Shown: positions 1 through 8,587 of the stretch, in pieces | How positions within the stretch are numbered: position 1 is the first letter of the stretch | How the letters are laid out: every line of letters starts with the position of its first letter | Assembly (NCBI GenBank): GCA_949471785.1 | Contig: CASWRE010000009.1 | Coordinates: 1 to 64,000 of the forward strand | Direction: 5' to 3' | Source: an uncultured Lachnospiraceae bacterium | Lineage (GTDB): Bacteria; Bacillota; Clostridia; Lachnospirales; Lachnospiraceae | Length of the DNA stretch: 64,000 nucleotides | Made by a program: the position numbers and the translations under genes | Notes under the pieces: model-generated | The model's database searches: none | What the model was told of the DNA's origin: nothing | The model's input: only the letters and a program-made list of their open reading frames with translations

Positions 1-4
1 TGAA

Positions 5-33
5 TTGACTCTCTTTCGCGTAAACTCTATAAT
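5..33 (+). promoter_or_regulatory. sigma-A type promoter for the PAP2 gene
   Basis: TTGACT at 5-10 and TATAAT at 28-33 are separated by exactly 17 bases, a near-consensus vegetative promoter pointing at the PAP2 gene. It would give a leader of about 95 bases before the ATG at 135. Seen directly; activity is inferred. Confidence 0.75.
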
Positions 34-134
34 AGGGTGACTTCAAAAAAGACATTACCCGATGATATCTGCGTTTTTGAATTTAAAGGAGGTAAAGGAG
101 AACCCAGGCCCGGCGCCCGTCTCTCCAAACGACG

Positions 135-869
135 ATGAAAAAGGATCAACACAGACACAATCAAGGCATTTTTTCCGGAATGGTAGATTACCGTCAGTTC
201 CGGCTTAGTAAATTGAACACGCCCGAATTCCAGCATCTGCGTCTGCTGTTGTTCTGGCCATTGTTCGGTATCCTGTTTTATATGGCGGAGAGAGGGAATC
301 TGACGTCCACGTATTTTCCGATGCACTGCGCGCTGGACGATAAGATTCCTTTCTGTGAGTGGTTTCTTATCCCCTATCTTTTCTGGTTCGTCTTTCTGGC
401 CGGTATGCATATATATCTGCTGTTGTTCGACGTACCGCTTTTTGAGGATTTCATGCGCTACATCATTATCACATATTCCGCGGGACTGATCATCTTTTTC
501 CTGTTTCCTACCTGTCAGTATCTCAGGCCCTCCGTCTTTCCCCGGGATAACCTGCTGACCCAGATGTTGGGTGCATTTTATTCCTTCGATACCAGCACCA
601 ATGTCTGTCCTTCCCTCCATGTGGTGGGTTCCCTGGCAGTCACCTTCGCCGGATGGCGATGCGCAAAGCTGCAGACTCCAGGCTGGAAATTTTTCTTTGG
701 CGCGGCCGGCGTCCTGATCAGCATTTCCACTGTATTTGTGAAGCAGCATTCCGCCATTGATCTTGCTGCAGGACTGATCATATGCGTACTGGCTCATCCG
801 TTGATATACGGAAAACTCAGCGAGGATACGGCAAGGAGAAGACCCGTACAGCGGATCACCTCCCGTTGA
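135..869 (+). CDS. PAP2-superfamily membrane phosphatase/transferase
   Basis: A 244-residue multi-spanning membrane protein of the PAP2 (phosphatidic acid phosphatase type 2) superfamily, which acts on lipid or isoprenoid phosphates at the membrane. The family signature is visible: LRP near 130-132, PSLH at 159-162 and KQHSAIDL at 203-210, giving His162, His205 and Asp209 as the expected catalytic residues. About five or six hydrophobic segments lie between residues 35 and 225. A substrate cannot be assigned; inositol-phosphoceramide-synthase-like and undecaprenyl-pyrophosphate phosphatase roles are both possible. The ATG at 135 is the first possible start after an in-frame stop at 93, but no good ribosome site sits directly before it; the AAAGGAGG at 85-92 is too far upstream. 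It is the only plus-strand gene before 16.3 kb and has its own promoter and terminator. Confidence 0.85.
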   Translation: MKKDQHRHNQGIFSGMVDYRQFRLSKLNTPEFQHLRLLLFWPLFGILFYMAERGNLTSTYFPMHCALDDKIPFCEWFLIPYLFWFVFLAGMHIYLLLFDVPLFEDFMRYIIITYSAGLIIFFLFPTCQYLRPSVFPRDNLLTQMLGAFYSFDTSTNVCPSLHVVGSLAVTFAGWRCAKLQTPGWKFFFGAAGVLISISTVFVKQHSAIDLAAGLIICVLAHPLIYGKLSEDTARRRPVQRITSR

Positions 870-910
870 AACGTCGCACCGTTTCTATTTGATCATATAT
901 TTATGGCAAA

Positions 911-955
911 ACAGCCCCGGACATGCGTTACGGCATGTCCGGAGCTGTTTTTTTC
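911..955 (+). terminator. intrinsic terminator after the PAP2 gene
   Basis: A 16-base stem (911-926 with 933-948, one mismatch) with a six-base loop is followed by a run of T on the plus strand. It overlaps the last codons and stop of the converging rarA gene, so the hairpin also encodes the RarA C-terminus. Confidence 0.85.
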
Positions 956-2259
956 CATTCCAGGATTTCTTCCAGGCGGCTGCGTACCTGCCTTTCCTCC
1001 CCCTGGACCGTGGGCCGATAGTAGCGGCGATCCCGGAGAGTATCCGGCAGACACTGCATTTTCGTCAGTTTTTCTTCCGTATCATGAGCATATTGATAAC
1101 CCTCGCCGTAATGTAATTCCCGCATCAATCCGGTGGGGGCGTTTCTGATCTGAAGGGGCACGGGCTCGGCGGGGGCATCATGGATATCTTTTTTGCAGTC
1201 CTCACAGGCCCGGTACAGTGCGTTGGACTTGGGCGCCATGGATAAATATACCACCGCATGGGCCAGATGCACATTGCACTCCGGCATACCAAGAAAATGG
1301 CAGGCCTGATAAACGGACACCGCCACCTGCAGCGCCCGGGAATCTGCCATACCCACGTCCTCACTGGCAAAACGTATCAGACGTCTCGCAATATACAGCG
1401 GGTCTTCCCCGCCGTCCAGCATCCTGCTCATCCAGTAGACGGCTGCGTCCGGATCACTGTTCCGCATGGATTTATGAAGGGCCGATATCAGGTTATAGTG
1501 CTCTTCTCCCTTCTTATCATAGAGCAGGGAACGGCGGTTCGTACACTCGGACAGGGTTTCGTCCGTCAGACGGATCGTTCCCTGGCTGTCAATCTGGCTG
1601 TTGATCACCGCCATCTCCAGCGTATTCAAAGCCGTCCGGGCATCCCCATTGGCAAATCTGGCCATGACCCGAATCTGCTCTTCGCTCACCGTGATCTGCT
1701 GCCCGCCAAAACCCTTCGGGCTTGTCAGCGCATGGCGAAGCAGTTCACACAGCTCCGGCTCCTCCAGGGTTTTCAGCACAAACACCTTGCATCTGGAAAG
1801 CAAAGCCGCATTAATCTCAAAAGAAGGGTTTTCCGTGGTAGCCCCCACCAGAATGATACTTCCCCGCTCCACGAAGGGGAGAAACGCATCCTGCTGAGCC
1901 TTATTGAACCGGTGAATCTCATCTATAAAGAGAAGCGTTCGCATCCCCATTCGCCGGCTCTGCTCCGCCTGCCCCATGACCTGGCGTATCTCTTTGATCC
2001 CGCTGGTTACCGCACTGAAATCTACAAATTCCGCTTTCGTCATTCCCGCAAGAATCCGCGCCAGCGTAGTCTTGCCCACACCGGGCGGACCCCAGAAAAT
2101 CATGGATGAGATCTGATCCTGTTCGATGAGGCGCCTCAGCACCTTCCCCTCCCCCAGCAAATGCTCCTGCCCCACATACTCTGAAAGGCTCTCCGGCCGC
2201 AGCCTGCTGGCCAGAGGGGCGCTGACGGCCCGGTCGTCAAATAAACTCATCTGTTCCAT
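928..2259 (-). CDS. rarA: replication-associated recombination protein A (RarA/MgsA AAA+ ATPase)
   Basis: A 443-residue clamp-loader-related AAA+ ATPase that acts at stalled replication forks with RecA and SSB. The N-terminal DDRAVSAPLASRLRPESL stretch, Walker A GPPGVGKTT near residue 57 and Walker B LLFIDEIHRF near residue 108 are typical, and the C-terminal third carries the RarA helical tetramerisation region. Length matches the family. The ATG at 2259 is preceded by GAGGTGG at good spacing. It lies 22 bases after carB on the same strand with no terminator between, so read-through from carB is likely. The stop codon lies inside the bidirectional hairpin shared with the PAP2 gene. Confidence 0.95.
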   Translation of the reverse strand: MEQMSLFDDRAVSAPLASRLRPESLSEYVGQEHLLGEGKVLRRLIEQDQISSMIFWGPPGVGKTTLARILAGMTKAEFVDFSAVTSGIKEIRQVMGQAEQSRRMGMRTLLFIDEIHRFNKAQQDAFLPFVERGSIILVGATTENPSFEINAALLSRCKVFVLKTLEEPELCELLRHALTSPKGFGGQQITVSEEQIRVMARFANGDARTALNTLEMAVINSQIDSQGTIRLTDETLSECTNRRSLLYDKKGEEHYNLISALHKSMRNSDPDAAVYWMSRMLDGGEDPLYIARRLIRFASEDVGMADSRALQVAVSVYQACHFLGMPECNVHLAHAVVYLSMAPKSNALYRACEDCKKDIHDAPAEPVPLQIRNAPTGLMRELHYGEGYQYAHDTEEKLTKMQCLPDTLRDRRYYRPTVQGEERQVRSRLEEILEWKKTAPDMP

Positions 2260-2281
2260 GGCATTTCCACCTCAACTAGTC

Positions 2282-5200
2282 TCAAAAATGAATCTGTCCA
2301 TGGAGCGCCTGCAAAGAGCTCACTTTCCCGCTGGCATGAGAACGGACATAGAAAATCCCGCTGGCTGTGGCTTTGGCCGCCGCAATAGTGGTCATATAGG
2401 GAATCCGAGCCTTGATAGCGGCTTTGCGCAGATAGCTGTCATCATGGACACTGTCCTTGCCCACCGGCGAATTTACGATCAGATCGATCTCACCATTGGT
2501 GATCATATCCAGGATATTCGGCCTGCCCTCATACAGCTTTTTCACTAGACGCGCCGGTATTCCGGCCTCGTTGATCAGCTCACAGGTAGCCCCTGTGGCT
2601 ACGATCGCAAATCCGCATTCATAGAGGCTTCTTGCCACTTCCACGACCTCCGCCTTATCTTTTCTATTCACAGATATGAGCGCCGTTCCCTCCAAAGGCA
2701 GTTTCATACCGGCAGCCTCCTGGGCCTTGTAAAATGCATCGCCGTAGAAATCTGACAGTCCCAGTACTTCCCCAGTGGAACGCATTTCCGGCCCCAGGAT
2801 CGGGTCCACCTCCTGGAACATGTTGAAGGGGAACACTGCCTCTTTTACGCCGTAGTAGGGAATATGCTGCTCCTTCAGGGCGGGTACCGGCGACGGACGG
2901 CCCGTCAGATCGGCGGTGATGATATCCGTAGCCAGAGGTACCATGCGTATATTACAGACTTTGGACACCAGAGGCACGGTACGAGACGCTCTGGGATTGG
3001 CTTCCAGCACATAGACGCGGCCCTTTTCAATGGCGTACTGCATATTCATCAGCCCTTCCACATGCATCTCCTCGGCAATCCTCCGGGTATATTCCTTAAT
3101 GGTGGCCACATTCTCTTCCGAAATATGGACGGAAGGAATGATACAGGCCGAGTCCCCGGAATGCACGCCGGCCAGCTCGATATGCTCCATAACCGCCGGC
3201 ACAAATGCGTGCGTGCCGTCGCTGATAGCGTCTGCCTCACATTCCGTCGCATGATTCAGGAAACGATCAATCAGGATCGGACGGTCCGGCGTCACACCCA
3301 CGGCCGCATTCATATACTGGGTCATGCTCTCCTCGTCGTAAACCACCTCCATGCCGCGGCCGCCCAGCACATAGGAGGGACGCACCATCACCGGATAACC
3401 GATTCTGTCGGCAATGGCCGTAGCCTCCGCCACGTTAGTGGCCATACCGGACTCGGGCATGGGGATCTCCAGCTTTTCCATCATAGCCCGGAAGCGATCC
3501 CTGTCCTCAGCCAGGTCAATGACGGACGGAGACGTTCCCAGGATGCGGACGCCGTTCTTCTCCAGATCCGCCGCCAGATTCAGAGGAGTCTGGCCGCCGA
3601 ACTGGGCGATCACGCCCACCGGTTTTTCCTTCTTATAAATACTCAGCACATCTTCCAGCGTCAGGGGCTCAAAGTACAGCTTATCGGAGGTGTCATAATC
3701 CGTAGAAACGGTCTCCGGGTTGCAGTTTACGATAATTGTCTCAAAGCCCAGCTTTTTGAGGGCCATGGCAGCGTGTACACAGCAGTAATCAAACTCAATA
3801 CCCTGACCGATACGATTGGGGCCGCCGCCCAGGATCATAATCTTCGGCCTGTCTTCGGATGTCGGATTTTTATCCGGCGCGTTGTAGGTGGAATAGTAAT
3901 AGGCGCTGTCTTTCGTCCCGCTGACATGGACGCCCTCCCAGGACTCCTCCACGCCCAGACCGATCCGGCGATTCCGAATCTCTTCCTCCGGCACATCCAG
4001 AAGCTGACTGATATATTGGTCGGAAAATCCGTCCTTTTTTGCCGCGGTCAGCAATTCGTCGGAAAGAGAACCGCCCCGGCAGGCCAGAATCTGCTCTTCT
4101 TCCTCTACAAGCTCCTTCATCTGCTCAATGAAATATCTCTTCACCTTTGTGATATCGAAAATCTCCTCCACCGTCGCCCCTTTGCGCAGCGCCTCGTACA
4201 TGATAAAATGGCGCTCACTGGACGGTGTGATCAGTTTATGCAGCAACTCTTCCCTGGTCAGGGAATCAAAATCCCTGGCATGGCCCAGCCCGTAACGCCC
4301 GGTTTCCAGACTGCGGATAGCCTTTTGGAAGGCCTCCTTATAGGTCTTTCCGATACTCATAACTTCGCCGACGGCCCGCATCTGGGTACCCAGCTTGTCC
4401 TCTACACCTTTGAATTTCTCAAAGGCCCAGCGAGCAAACTTGATCACCACATAATCGCCGTCGGGCACATAGCGGTCCAGCGTGCCGTACTTGCCGCAGG
4501 GAATATCTTTCAATGTCAATCCTGTCGCCAGCATGGCAGACACCAGGGCAATGGGGAATCCCGTCGCCTTAGAGGCCAGAGCCGACGACCGCGAAGTGCG
4601 GGGATTGATCTCAATGACCACCACCCGGTCTGACACCGGATCATGGGCAAACTGCACATTGGTGCCGCCGATCACCTGCACGGACTCCACGATCCTGTAT
4701 GCCTGTTCCTGCAGCCGTCTCTGGCACTCCTCAGAAATCGTCAGCATCGGCGCGGCACAGAAGGAATCGCCGGTATGCACACCCAGGGGATCAATATTTT
4801 CAATGAAACAGACCGTAATCATATTGTTGTCCGCGTCACGGACCACTTCCAGCTCCAGTTCCTCCCAGCCCAGAATGGATTCCTCTACCAGCACCTGACC
4901 CACCAGGCTGGCCTGCAGCCCTCTCGCACAGACCGTTCTCAATTCGTCTTTATTATATACAAGGCCGCCGCCGGCGCCGCCCATGGTATAGGCCGGGCGC
5001 AACACCACCGGATATCCCAGCTGATCGGCTATGCCTAATGCCTCCTCCACGCTGTAAGCCACTTCACTGCGGGCCATCTCAATACCCAGCTTATTCATGG
5101 CATTCTTAAACTCAATCCTGTCCTCGCCCCGCTCAATAGCATCCACCTGGACGCCGATCACCTTTACGCCGTACTTGTCCAGCACGCCGGCCTTATTAAG

Positions 5201-5503
5201 CTCCGCGCAAAGGTTCAGGCCAGACTGGCCGCCCAGGTTGGGAAGCAGGGCATCGGGCCGCTCCTGTCTGATGATCTGCTCCAGCCGTTCCACATTCAAC
5301 GGCTCGATATAAGTAACATCCGCCATCTCAGGATCTGTCATAATCGTGGCCGGATTGGAATTGACCAGCACAATTTCATAGCCCAGACTGCGCAACGCTT
5401 TACAGGCCTGGGTACCGGAATAATCAAACTCACAGGCCTGCCCGATGACAATGGGGCCGGAACCAATAATCAGTACTTTGTGAATGTCTGTTCGTTTTGC
5501 CAT
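2282..5503 (-). CDS. carB: carbamoyl-phosphate synthase large subunit
   Basis: A 1073-residue ATP-grasp enzyme that makes carbamoyl phosphate from ammonia, bicarbonate and two ATP for arginine and pyrimidine synthesis. The two homologous halves are evident: GSGPIVIGQACEFDYSG near the N-terminus and GGGPNRIGQGIEFDYC near residue 560, each followed by an ATP-grasp domain. The last ~130 residues form the MGS-like allosteric domain (ISVNRKDKAEVVEVARSL, then IVATGAT). The start chosen is the ATG at 5503, preceded by AAGGAGAAG; an upstream in-frame ATG at 5590 would add 29 non-conserved residues. The glutaminase partner carA is not in the window, so the subunits are encoded apart or carA lies elsewhere. 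Confidence 0.97.
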   Translation of the reverse strand: MAKRTDIHKVLIIGSGPIVIGQACEFDYSGTQACKALRSLGYEIVLVNSNPATIMTDPEMADVTYIEPLNVERLEQIIRQERPDALLPNLGGQSGLNLCAELNKAGVLDKYGVKVIGVQVDAIERGEDRIEFKNAMNKLGIEMARSEVAYSVEEALGIADQLGYPVVLRPAYTMGGAGGGLVYNKDELRTVCARGLQASLVGQVLVEESILGWEELELEVVRDADNNMITVCFIENIDPLGVHTGDSFCAAPMLTISEECQRRLQEQAYRIVESVQVIGGTNVQFAHDPVSDRVVVIEINPRTSRSSALASKATGFPIALVSAMLATGLTLKDIPCGKYGTLDRYVPDGDYVVIKFARWAFEKFKGVEDKLGTQMRAVGEVMSIGKTYKEAFQKAIRSLETGRYGLGHARDFDSLTREELLHKLITPSSERHFIMYEALRKGATVEEIFDITKVKRYFIEQMKELVEEEEQILACRGGSLSDELLTAAKKDGFSDQYISQLLDVPEEEIRNRRIGLGVEESWEGVHVSGTKDSAYYYSTYNAPDKNPTSEDRPKIMILGGGPNRIGQGIEFDYCCVHAAMALKKLGFETIIVNCNPETVSTDYDTSDKLYFEPLTLEDVLSIYKKEKPVGVIAQFGGQTPLNLAADLEKNGVRILGTSPSVIDLAEDRDRFRAMMEKLEIPMPESGMATNVAEATAIADRIGYPVMVRPSYVLGGRGMEVVYDEESMTQYMNAAVGVTPDRPILIDRFLNHATECEADAISDGTHAFVPAVMEHIELAGVHSGDSACIIPSVHISEENVATIKEYTRRIAEEMHVEGLMNMQYAIEKGRVYVLEANPRASRTVPLVSKVCNIRMVPLATDIITADLTGRPSPVPALKEQHIPYYGVKEAVFPFNMFQEVDPILGPEMRSTGEVLGLSDFYGDAFYKAQEAAGMKLPLEGTALISVNRKDKAEVVEVARSLYECGFAIVATGATCELINEAGIPARLVKKLYEGRPNILDMITNGEIDLIVNSPVGKDSVHDDSYLRKAAIKARIPYMTTIAAAKATASGIFYVRSHASGKVSSLQALHGQIHF

Positions 5504-5521
5504 ATTCTTCTCCTTTTCCAA

Positions 5522-5562
5522 AAAAAGCAGCCGCCCAGACCATCTGTGCGCCTGCTTTTTTA
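5522..5562 (-). terminator. intrinsic terminator after the threonine aldolase gene
   Basis: Nine-base arms AAAAAGCAG (5522-5530) and CTGCTTTTT (5552-5560) flank a 21-base loop between ltaE and carB. Read on the minus strand the hairpin ends in a T run. It could also act as an attenuator in the carB leader, but I see no clear alternative antiterminator pairing. Confidence 0.65.
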
Positions 5563-5613
5563 TTATAATCAACATGGGAAAAAACAGCAATAGAAAAACG
5601 AATGAAATCTCCT

Positions 5614-6639
5614 CTACAGCAAAGCAATCAGCTCCCGCACCGCGCTCTCCTTTGTGGCCCAGCTGGTGGCAAACCGCACCACCGTATGATCCTCATCGTA
5701 ATTTTCCCAAAAGCTGAATTTGACTTTCTCCTTCAGACGAACCAGCTGCTTATTTTCCAGAATAATGAACAGCTGGTTCGTGGGGGACTGAATATAAAAA
5801 GTATACCCTTTCTCCACAAAAGCTTTCCGCAAAATCCCCGCCATATGAACGGCATGGCGGCCAAGTTCCCGATACAGCCCGTCCGTAAACAGCGTATCAA
5901 ACTGGATACCCGGCAGCCGTCCCTTAGCCAGGAGGGCGCCGTGCTGTTTGACCAGCGTCACGAAATGCCCGGGCGTATTCCCCTTCGTGAATACCACTGC
6001 TTCCCCGCACAGCGCCCCCACCTTCGTCCCGCCGATATAAAACAAATCACAGAATTCTGCCACATCCGGTAGCGCCACGTCCGTATCGGGGCAGGCCAGC
6101 CCGTAGCCCAGGCGCGCGCCGTCCAGATACAGGGGTATGGCATATTTTCCACAGATCTCGGACAGCCTTTGCAGCTCTGCTTTCGTATAGAGCGTCCCGT
6201 ACTCCGTGGGATGGGAAATGTATACCATGCCCGGAAACACCATATGCTCATGATTTTCATCCCGATAAAAGGCTTTCAGATAGTTTTCCAGCGCTTCCGG
6301 CGTCAGCTTGCCGTTTTGATGGGGTATTTCCAGTATTTTATGACCCGTATACTCGACGGCTCCTGCCTCATGGGTGTGGATATGGCCCGTCGATGCCGCC
6401 ACCACCCCTTCATACTTGTCCAGCATGGCGTCGATGACCACCTGATTCGTCTGGGTGCCGCCGGACAGGAAATAAACGTCGGCCCGGCTACAGGCACAGG
6501 CCGCCCGGATCTTCTTCTTTGCAGATTCACTGTAGGGATCGGCCCCATAACCGTCCAGGCTCTCCCTGTTGGTTTCCACAAGCCTCTGCAGCAGCTTTTC
6601 GTGGGCCCCCTCGGAATAATCATTGACAAAGCTCAGCAT
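5614..6639 (-). CDS. ltaE: low-specificity L-threonine aldolase (PLP enzyme)
   Basis: A 341-residue fold-type I pyridoxal-phosphate enzyme that splits L-threonine or L-allo-threonine to glycine and acetaldehyde. The N-terminal FVNDYSEGAHEKLLQRL and GYGADPYSESAK stretches, the LSGGTQTN cofactor loop, LDGARLG (Asp binding the PLP nitrogen) and FYIGGTKVGA with the Schiff-base lysine are all present. Length is normal for the bacterial family. The ATG at 6639 follows AGGAGAGAAAAAT. It stands as its own unit between a terminator and a 140-base gap. Whether it prefers threonine or another beta-hydroxy amino acid cannot be told from sequence. Confidence 0.92.
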   Translation of the reverse strand: MLSFVNDYSEGAHEKLLQRLVETNRESLDGYGADPYSESAKKKIRAACACSRADVYFLSGGTQTNQVVIDAMLDKYEGVVAASTGHIHTHEAGAVEYTGHKILEIPHQNGKLTPEALENYLKAFYRDENHEHMVFPGMVYISHPTEYGTLYTKAELQRLSEICGKYAIPLYLDGARLGYGLACPDTDVALPDVAEFCDLFYIGGTKVGALCGEAVVFTKGNTPGHFVTLVKQHGALLAKGRLPGIQFDTLFTDGLYRELGRHAVHMAGILRKAFVEKGYTFYIQSPTNQLFIILENKQLVRLKEKVKFSFWENYDEDHTVVRFATSWATKESAVRELIALL

Positions 6640-6781
6640 ATTTTTCTCTCCTAAAATCCTGCAGCATCTGTTCGCAGTCAGAATTCTCCGTTGTGGCTTC
6701 TACTTTTTCGAAAAAAACTGACGGCGCAGCCATATGTCTGCGTACACCAGCGTACTGTCTGCATTATATTCAGGTAGCACA

Positions 6782-7420
6782 CTAAACAAGGATCTGTTTT
6801 ACCTTCTCCGCCATAGCTATTCCCAGCTTCTCATGCTCTTCCGCTTCCATATGAATGCCGTCCAGCGGAGATGCCTTTGCATACTGCGCCGCATCCAGCC
6901 ATTCGATACCTGTCTCCTCCGCCATCTCCCTGTATGCCTCCGCCAATCTGCCCGACCGCACGTCCGCGCCCTCGCCAAACATATCGGCAAACAGGGGATG
7001 ATTCCTGTAATCAGGAGAAATCCGGATCGGCGATACCAGCAGAACTTTCGGCGCCTCCCCGGCCAGGGGAACTACTTTCAGAACGTCCAGATAACGTTTT
7101 AACCCGTTGGCAATCACCCGGGCTCTCAGATTAAAACGTGCTTTCAGGTCATTGGTGCCCAGCATCAGAATGATCAGATCCAGGGGAACCTGGGATTCAC
7201 AGCAGGCCGCAAAATACCGCAGGCCGCCGAGCCTCCCCTCCATGGGGTCGTCCAGTATGGATGTTCTCCCGTTCTGCCCTTCCTCAATCACCCGATACTC
7301 CGATCCCAATTCCCTCTGCAGCACTCCCGTCCAGCGCACATCCTCCGCATACCGCAGATTTTCCGCCGGCGTAGCTCCCCATGTATTGGAATCACCAAAG
7401 CACATAATCCGTTTTGACAT
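6782..7420 (-). CDS. SGNH/GDSL-family hydrolase (arylesterase-like)
   Basis: A 212-residue SGNH-fold esterase. Block I is CFGDSNTWG (serine nucleophile), the block II glycine lies in GQNGRTSILDD, block III is MLGTNDLK (oxyanion Asn), and block V is DGIHM with the catalytic Asp-x-x-His. FGDSNTWG followed by an R-W-x-GVL stretch matches the small arylesterase/acyl-CoA-thioesterase-like SGNH group. The ATG at 7420 is preceded by AAAGGAGGG; an upstream in-frame start at 7501 is unlikely. No signal peptide is present, so it is cytoplasmic. Natural substrate unknown; possibly a carbohydrate acetyl ester. Confidence 0.88.
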   Translation of the reverse strand: MSKRIMCFGDSNTWGATPAENLRYAEDVRWTGVLQRELGSEYRVIEEGQNGRTSILDDPMEGRLGGLRYFAACCESQVPLDLIILMLGTNDLKARFNLRARVIANGLKRYLDVLKVVPLAGEAPKVLLVSPIRISPDYRNHPLFADMFGEGADVRSGRLAEAYREMAEETGIEWLDAAQYAKASPLDGIHMEAEEHEKLGIAMAEKVKQILV

Positions 7421-7676
7421 ACTATTATCCCTCCTTTTGTATACTGGCGCCCCGTCCGGCCAGAAATTGCACTTGTGCACAGTTCTGACAGGGTGGAACA
7501 CTGGTATATGTCAAAAGACCACTTATTCTGCACTAAAGTATAGCAAAAACGAGCTGTCTCTTCAATCCGGATTTTACAGCCACGTCACCTCTCCCCCAAA
7601 ACAGCATCCTGAATACTGTCCCAGGTGACGGCGTCCCCGGAAACAGCATGGCGACCTGGTTTTTCCGTCCTCCTGT

Positions 7677-8441
7677 CTACAGCTCCGTTATTGCTTCCAT
7701 GGCAATGTTCATGGCTGCCGCGAAAAAACCAATGCCTTCATTTCTTATATCATGTGCCTCAACATTTGCCAGAGAATCGGCGGTGAAAAGCACTTGTCCA
7801 AATAGGACGCCTCGCATTCTTGCACACGCCGCCATAGATGCACATTCCATTTCCACGACGGAACATCCTTCTGATTTTCGATACCGGACCATTTCTTTTG
7901 TTTCCCGGTAAAAACCGTCCGTCGTCCACGTTTTACAGGTTTTATAGTTTAATCCCGCATTTCCCAATACTCTGCATATTGCATTAACCGCCGCAGAGTC
8001 TAACTCAATTTCCCGTGACGGCGGCAAATAATGGTAGGATGTTCCTTCCTGTCTAAGCGCTGCGACAGGAACAAAAAACGAGCCCTCGGTATCCTCAACC
8101 AAAGCCCCACAACATCCCGCGGCTATTATTTTTTTCACTCCTCCTGCAATTAACTGCTCCATAATCTGTACAGCGCCCGCCCCGCCAAGAGGCGCTTGTA
8201 CAAACGCGATATCTGTATGATTCATTTGCGTTTTATAGACGCAAAAACTTTTGGTCACAGTGGCAAATTCCCCGATAATTTCACATTCATGATGAGCTGC
8301 AAAATCATCTATTTCAGCCTCCATAAAAAGCATTACGGCTTTTTGTGGAAAATTATAATTCGAGTGGTGTCCCGGCATGATAACTGCACTTGGCTCTGTA
8401 TCAAATTCTAATATGGGTATTTGATTTTTGAATATAGCCAT
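7677..8441 (-). CDS. nucleoside phosphorylase (uridine phosphorylase-like)
   Basis: A 254-residue protein of the PNP/UDP phosphorylase superfamily, which cleaves nucleosides with phosphate to base and ribose-1-phosphate. Supporting segments are AGGVKKIIAAGCCGAL (phosphate/ribose pocket), TTDGFYRET, and VVEMECASMAACARMRG, where the Glu-Met-Glu motif binds ribose. The ATG at 8441 with an upstream AAAGGAAAA is chosen; the same frame stays open to 8897, but that extension overlaps the next gene and looks non-coding. The Phe/Tyr-rich active-site segment suggests a uridine phosphorylase-like enzyme, but base preference is not certain. AT content is somewhat higher than in neighbouring genes. Confidence 0.82.
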   Translation of the reverse strand: MAIFKNQIPILEFDTEPSAVIMPGHHSNYNFPQKAVMLFMEAEIDDFAAHHECEIIGEFATVTKSFCVYKTQMNHTDIAFVQAPLGGAGAVQIMEQLIAGGVKKIIAAGCCGALVEDTEGSFFVPVAALRQEGTSYHYLPPSREIELDSAAVNAICRVLGNAGLNYKTCKTWTTDGFYRETKEMVRYRKSEGCSVVEMECASMAACARMRGVLFGQVLFTADSLANVEAHDIRNEGIGFFAAAMNIAMEAITEL

Positions 8442-8587
8442 ATCCAATTTTCCTTTCTTACTCTTTTTTAGGATTATAGCGTAATTTTCCATACAATACC
8501 ACATATTTTCAGCCGGACAAAGGAACATATAACCTTTTTTGAGATTTTGGGTTATAAAAGGAAAAGGCGGAGACTCCCACCTTTCTC

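Noticed and set aside
27..797. Long minus-strand frame antisense to the PAP2 gene
   Set aside because: No family character; PAP2 motifs on the plus strand and the promoter at 5-33 explain the region.
2864..4633. Long plus-strand frame of 589 codons inside carB
   Set aside because: Shadow of carB; lacks a ribosome site and protein-like composition, and carB motifs are continuous on the other strand.
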